A stretch of 64,000 bases of DNA from Ampullaceana balthica (Eukaryota; Mollusca; Gastropoda; Lymnaeidae). The DNA lies in the NCBI GenBank assembly GCA_944989445.1, contig CALYLW010000680.1, positions 386,936 to 450,935 on the forward strand, read 5' to 3'. The notes under the pieces are model-generated. The model did not search any database and had not been told where the DNA came from. It worked only from the letters and a program-made list of their open reading frames with translations. Position 1 is the stretch's first letter. Every line of letters starts with the position of its first letter. A program made the position numbers and the translations under genes. Of this stretch, positions 60,125 through 64,000 are shown one piece after another.

Positions 60125-60600
60125 CAGACCCGATGCCAGACCTTGTGCTAGACACTGTGACAGACCCGATGTCAGACCTGGTGCTAGACACTGTGCCAGA
60201 CATTGTGCCAGACACTGTGCCAGACACTGTGCCAGACCCGATGTCAGACCTGGTGCTAGACACTGTGACAGACCCGATGTCAGACCTGGTGCTAGACACT
60301 GTAACAGAAATTGTGCCAGACACTGTGCCAGACCCGATGTCAGACCTGGTGCTAGACACTGACAGACATTGTGCCAGACACTGTGCCAGACCCGATGTAA
60401 GACCTGGTGCTAGACACTGTGACAGACATTGTGCCAGACACTGTGCAAGACCCGATGTCAGACCTGGTGCTAGACACTGTGCCAGACCCGATGTCATATA
60501 CGGTGCCAGACACATTGAAAGACAATGTGTCAGACCCGATATCAGACCTGGCACCTGACACGGTGCCAGACAAAGTGCCATATACTGTGCCATACACATA
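60125..60600. repeat. 12-bp minisatellite with 36-bp higher-order period
   Basis: Units such as AGACACTGTGCC, AGACCCGATGTC and AGACCTGGTGCT alternate in triplets. Because 12 is divisible by three, long open frames appear on both strands (about 140 and 170 codons). They are not genes. Confidence 0.92.
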
Positions 60601-60609
60601 ATATGTAGA

Positions 60610-62590
60610 CCCTATGCTAGACCCGGAAGGAGGTCTTGGGAATTATTAAGATGGTTTGGGATGGATCAGGACGAAGAACGCCGTGTAAACACGTATCACG
60701 CTCATTAAATATACAGGAACATTAGGGCCATATTGAAGGAGTGCTGGCACACAAAGTGGATAAAAAAGAAATTCTGATGGAAAAAAACACTCCAAAAGGC
60801 ATCTAAATATTGGTATTCTTTTCGGAAGTAACGCATTTTGTAACACATCTTTTAAAATATCTCAGAGAGCCAATGACGAGAGCGCTAAATGCATAGCTTT
60901 GAAATACGTCAAAACAAGACACATTCTTCGACACCACAGATTATGAGATGGAGTTACCGTAAAGATAAAACAACATCAGAGCATAAAGTCCCAAAGTTTA
61001 TCACTTAATTTATTTCCAAAACACAACCAGGAATCTCTACACAAATCACACAAAAAAAACAACAACATTCGTAATGAATTATCCAGCAATGCTCCGACCG
61101 TAACAACGTTCCAAAGACTGACTGTCCCCCCATGGGAAAGCACGAATGATGAGCCGCCAATGCTCACGATACATCTAAACAACACTCATATGGTAAGCGG
61201 AAACACTGCCAAATCCGAGTAAACATCTCAATCGTGGGCCCTCGGCACCATCCACCCTCCGACCGAACACAACCACAGCAGCAGCAGCAGCGGCAAAAAA
61301 GAGTAAACACACAGGCCACAGCTACCAAGAATTCATTTATTCCCCTCAGATCACAGGGACGATGGTGCTCACTAAGGTTTGGCTATCGCTGGGATGTCAC
61401 AGGAACTAACGCGCTTCCCCTCCTCTCCCCCTTTCCCCCACACGGTAACGTGACGGTAGGGCCGTGGCGTAAGAAGGTACCTCGTTACAGTTAGTTTTTG
61501 TTTCATCCCCAGCTGTAATCGCCTGGCTCCGGGGGAACAAACTCGCACACTCACTCGCATCGGGGCGCTCGCTCTCCGCAGGTGGAAATCCGCGTCTTAC
61601 TTCCTCGCCGAGGTGTGAGTAGTCTACCCTTGGGGTCGAGGAAAGGGCCCGCGGTGTAAGAGCTGAGTGAATGAGAACAAGTACAACACAACATTCACCT
61701 AGCAAGTACTTGTGAGTGAATGAGAATAAGTACATTTTTCTTCTTCTTCTTCGTTCTCAAAATCTTTTGGTAGAGGATTTAGACAGCAAGTCCTATATTT
61801 GTGATGAACTGCGCTGTGGCTGTCAGTTGTTCACGTCCACCATAGAGTTTGTCATCGAGGGTAGCTTCCTGGGGCCATATGTCTGTCCGGGTATGGTGGT
61901 ACAGAGGGCATTTTTGGAGAACAAGAATAAGTACATGAAAACATTCATCTAGCAAAAACGTTTGGGTCCATCCTTGTGGTTCCAGCCCGGGTTACGCCGC
62001 TGACTGGTCAAAGATCCCTTAAATGGGGGTCGAGTGTACAATCAATAAAACCTGAGTAAATCAAGGGTGTAGCACAGTAAAGCAGTCCCTGCATGCGATA
62101 TACTAAAAAAAACATTGATCGATTGAAACTGGTATGGGAGCGGGCGGGCGGGGGGGGGGCAGGTTTTACCGCCTAACTCCCCTGTCCTCTTCCCCATTTC
62201 GGTTCAGGTGTCCATCGCAGTTAGACCATCTGCACGCAGACTTTAACCAAAACATCGATGTCTGATTGTTGGAATTAGTATTCTTTAATATTCAATGTTA
62301 TGTTTTATTTTAATTAACATTGACATGGGGATTGCCTGGAATTGGTGAAAATAGCAGATAGATTAAAGAGATTTCAGGGATGAGACGTAAGGAGTTACAA
62401 CCGCGTATTTTACGTTGGCTTACACGTGAGGAGACGGGATGTACAAATGAATTCTGGTCCACATTTGAGCTAGTTGTGTAGCATTGACAGGTGATGACAT
62501 TTGCCGCTCCATTACCCTCCTTTATAATACTCAGCGTTAAGTTGAAAATGCCAGCCCCCCCCCCTTTTTTTTTAACCCTCCTAACAAAAC
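60610..62590. other. Non-coding stretch, nothing firm
   Basis: It contains a short CAG run near 61277, a CTT run at about 61738 and a G-run at 62149. No exon could be supported. Confidence 0.35.
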
Positions 62591-62595
62591 TTTAA

Positions 62596-63110
62596 AATAA
62601 GACAAACCCCGTAAAAACAAAGTTTTTAACTATAAATCTCTTATATATAAGACATAACTAAAAGTATTGATTATGTGCAAACGCGACAAACATATACAAA
62701 GTGAAACCGAAATTATCTCCCCTGGCTTTAAAACTGGGGGAAGGGGGAGAGGTGTGGACATGGACGGGTGGCGTCAACGCGTTAACTCAACTCCAGGTGG
62801 TTTACCTGGTTTAAACACGAGATGTGTTCACCGGTGGCTGGCCTGAAGTCAAGTGACCCGTAAAATGTAAACGATAGCGACCGCTACATATAGTTTATAT
62901 AGATAAAATAAAAATGCATTAATTTAAATACGGTACGTTCGATCGATCTGAAATTTTGATACGATGCATTGTTAGGTGACACGGGGACGTGTTCTAAATT
63001 TCAGCTCGATGGCTTTACGGGAAGTGGGTCATTTTGTACTTTTGTTTTTCCGCGGGCCCAAGACAGAGAGAAAGAGACGGCGGTGAAGTTAATATAAGGG
63101 ATTTAAAAAT
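62596..63110. repeat. About 500-bp repeated element, copy A of a tandem pair
   Basis: It begins AAACAAAGTTTTTAACTATA and ends with GATACGATGCATTGTTAGGT, ATTTCAGCTCGATGG, CGGGAAGTGGGTCATTTTGT and GACGGCGGTGAAGTTAATAT. Copy B repeats this order. The GGGAAGTGGGTCA end resembles conserved 3' ends of some interspersed elements in invertebrates; family unknown. Confidence 0.75.
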
Positions 63111-63650
63111 AAAACAAACCCGTAAAAACAAAGTTTTTGAGTATAAATCCATTATATATGAGACATAACTAACAGTATTGATTATTTTCAAACGCGACAA
63201 ACATTTACAGACTGAATCTGTCTTAACTCAACTTTGCTTCATAACCCTGGGAGAGGGGAAAAGTCTGGTCACCGGTCGCTTGACCGAGCTCAGCGTGACA
63301 CGTAAAATGTAAACAAAAGCACGCCGGTACTTTGATGGGTCGCGTCAAAGCGTCAACTCAAACTCTCATGTGGAAAAAAAAACAATAACAAACAGTGAAT
63401 TTGAATTACATACGTTATATGAGGATAAACTAAAAACGCATAAATTTAATTACGGTAAGTTCGATCGATCTGAAATTTTGATACGATGCATTGTTAGGTG
63501 AGACGGGTCCGTGTGCCCAATTTCAGCTCGATCGGATCACGGGAAGTGGGTCATTTTTTACTTTTGTTTTTCCGCCCGCCCAAGACAGACAGAGAGAGAT
63601 GACGACAGAGACGGCGGTGAAGTTAATATAAGGGATTTAAAAAACAAATG
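63111..63650. repeat. About 500-bp repeated element, copy B of a tandem pair
   Basis: Head-to-tail with copy A. The outer 100 bp and the last 200 bp are well conserved (TTCGATCGATCTGAAATTTT is identical), while the middle is diverged and rearranged. Confidence 0.75.
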
Positions 63651-64000
63651 CGTTTTTACAAATGGGTTTTACCCATTCAAAAATCTCAACTCCTTAATTC
63701 CTGTCCGAAGGAACAGGGAACACAATTTGTGTAAGAACTCTACTCTGGTCACCCAGTAGTTTGGTGCGAGTCAATGAAGTACGGTACAGAAGTCGACCAC
63801 CGGCTGAAGGAAACAGGAAACTGGTTTCTAGTTGGACAGAACCACGCCCGACCCCAGCACTGAGAGGGGGGAGGAGAGGTTAGCCGGTGAATGACTGAAG
63901 ACCAGATGAATTATTCTACCCGTGTATATGGTGAAAAATATGGTTTTTAAAAAAAACGATCTAATTTACTTGCCAATTAAATTAACATTTATATTAGAGA

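Noticed and set aside
60090..60599. Open frames of 169 and 141 codons on opposite strands
   Set aside because: Produced by the 12-bp repeat; no start context, splice sites or domain.

Overview
This window reads as nuclear DNA from an animal. It is AT-rich and intron-rich, with canonical GT/AG splice sites and no bacterial gene organisation. The protein families, the tRNA-derived SINE with a GATAA-type tail and the many minisatellites and hAT-type MITEs suggest a lophotrochozoan, most likely a mollusc and perhaps a pulmonate snail. That assignment is inference from gene and repeat style. Almost all long open frames here are shadows or minisatellite translations; the real genes are chains of short exons.

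Two genes are well supported and converge tail to tail. On the + strand (4238-9905) lies a calponin/transgelin-like muscle protein gene: two shared exons encode most of the CH domain, followed by two tandemly duplicated two-exon 3' cassettes (6933-7527 and 9473-9905). Each cassette ends in its own calponin-like repeat and stop codon, so alternative C-termini are expected. The first coding exon is not confidently located.

On the - strand (35110 down to 17420) are the last sixteen coding exons of a neuron navigator (NAV/UNC-53 family) gene. They give 779 phase-consistent codons: coiled coils, basic serine-rich linkers, the AAA-type ATPase with Walker A, and the characteristic C-terminal tail. 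Upstream NAV exons are not found with confidence. One good-looking - strand exon at 54573-54691 could belong to NAV or another gene.

Layout: 1-4.2 kb is AT-rich upstream sequence with one minisatellite. 4.2-9.9 kb is the calponin gene. 10-17.4 kb is the AT-rich convergent interval, with only weak orphan exon-like segments. 17.4-26 kb is the dense NAV exon cluster. 26-35 kb is one 9-kb NAV intron full of transposon debris, including a 1.18-kb hAT element with a perfect 8-bp target duplication and nested insertions. 35-64 kb is repeat-rich DNA upstream of the NAV exons, with many minisatellite arrays, five copies in total of one hAT-like MITE across the window, several other MITEs, a SINE and a tandem pair of about 500-bp elements at the right end. 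Around 53.1-54.0 kb the sequence becomes erratic in a way that suggests assembly or read error.
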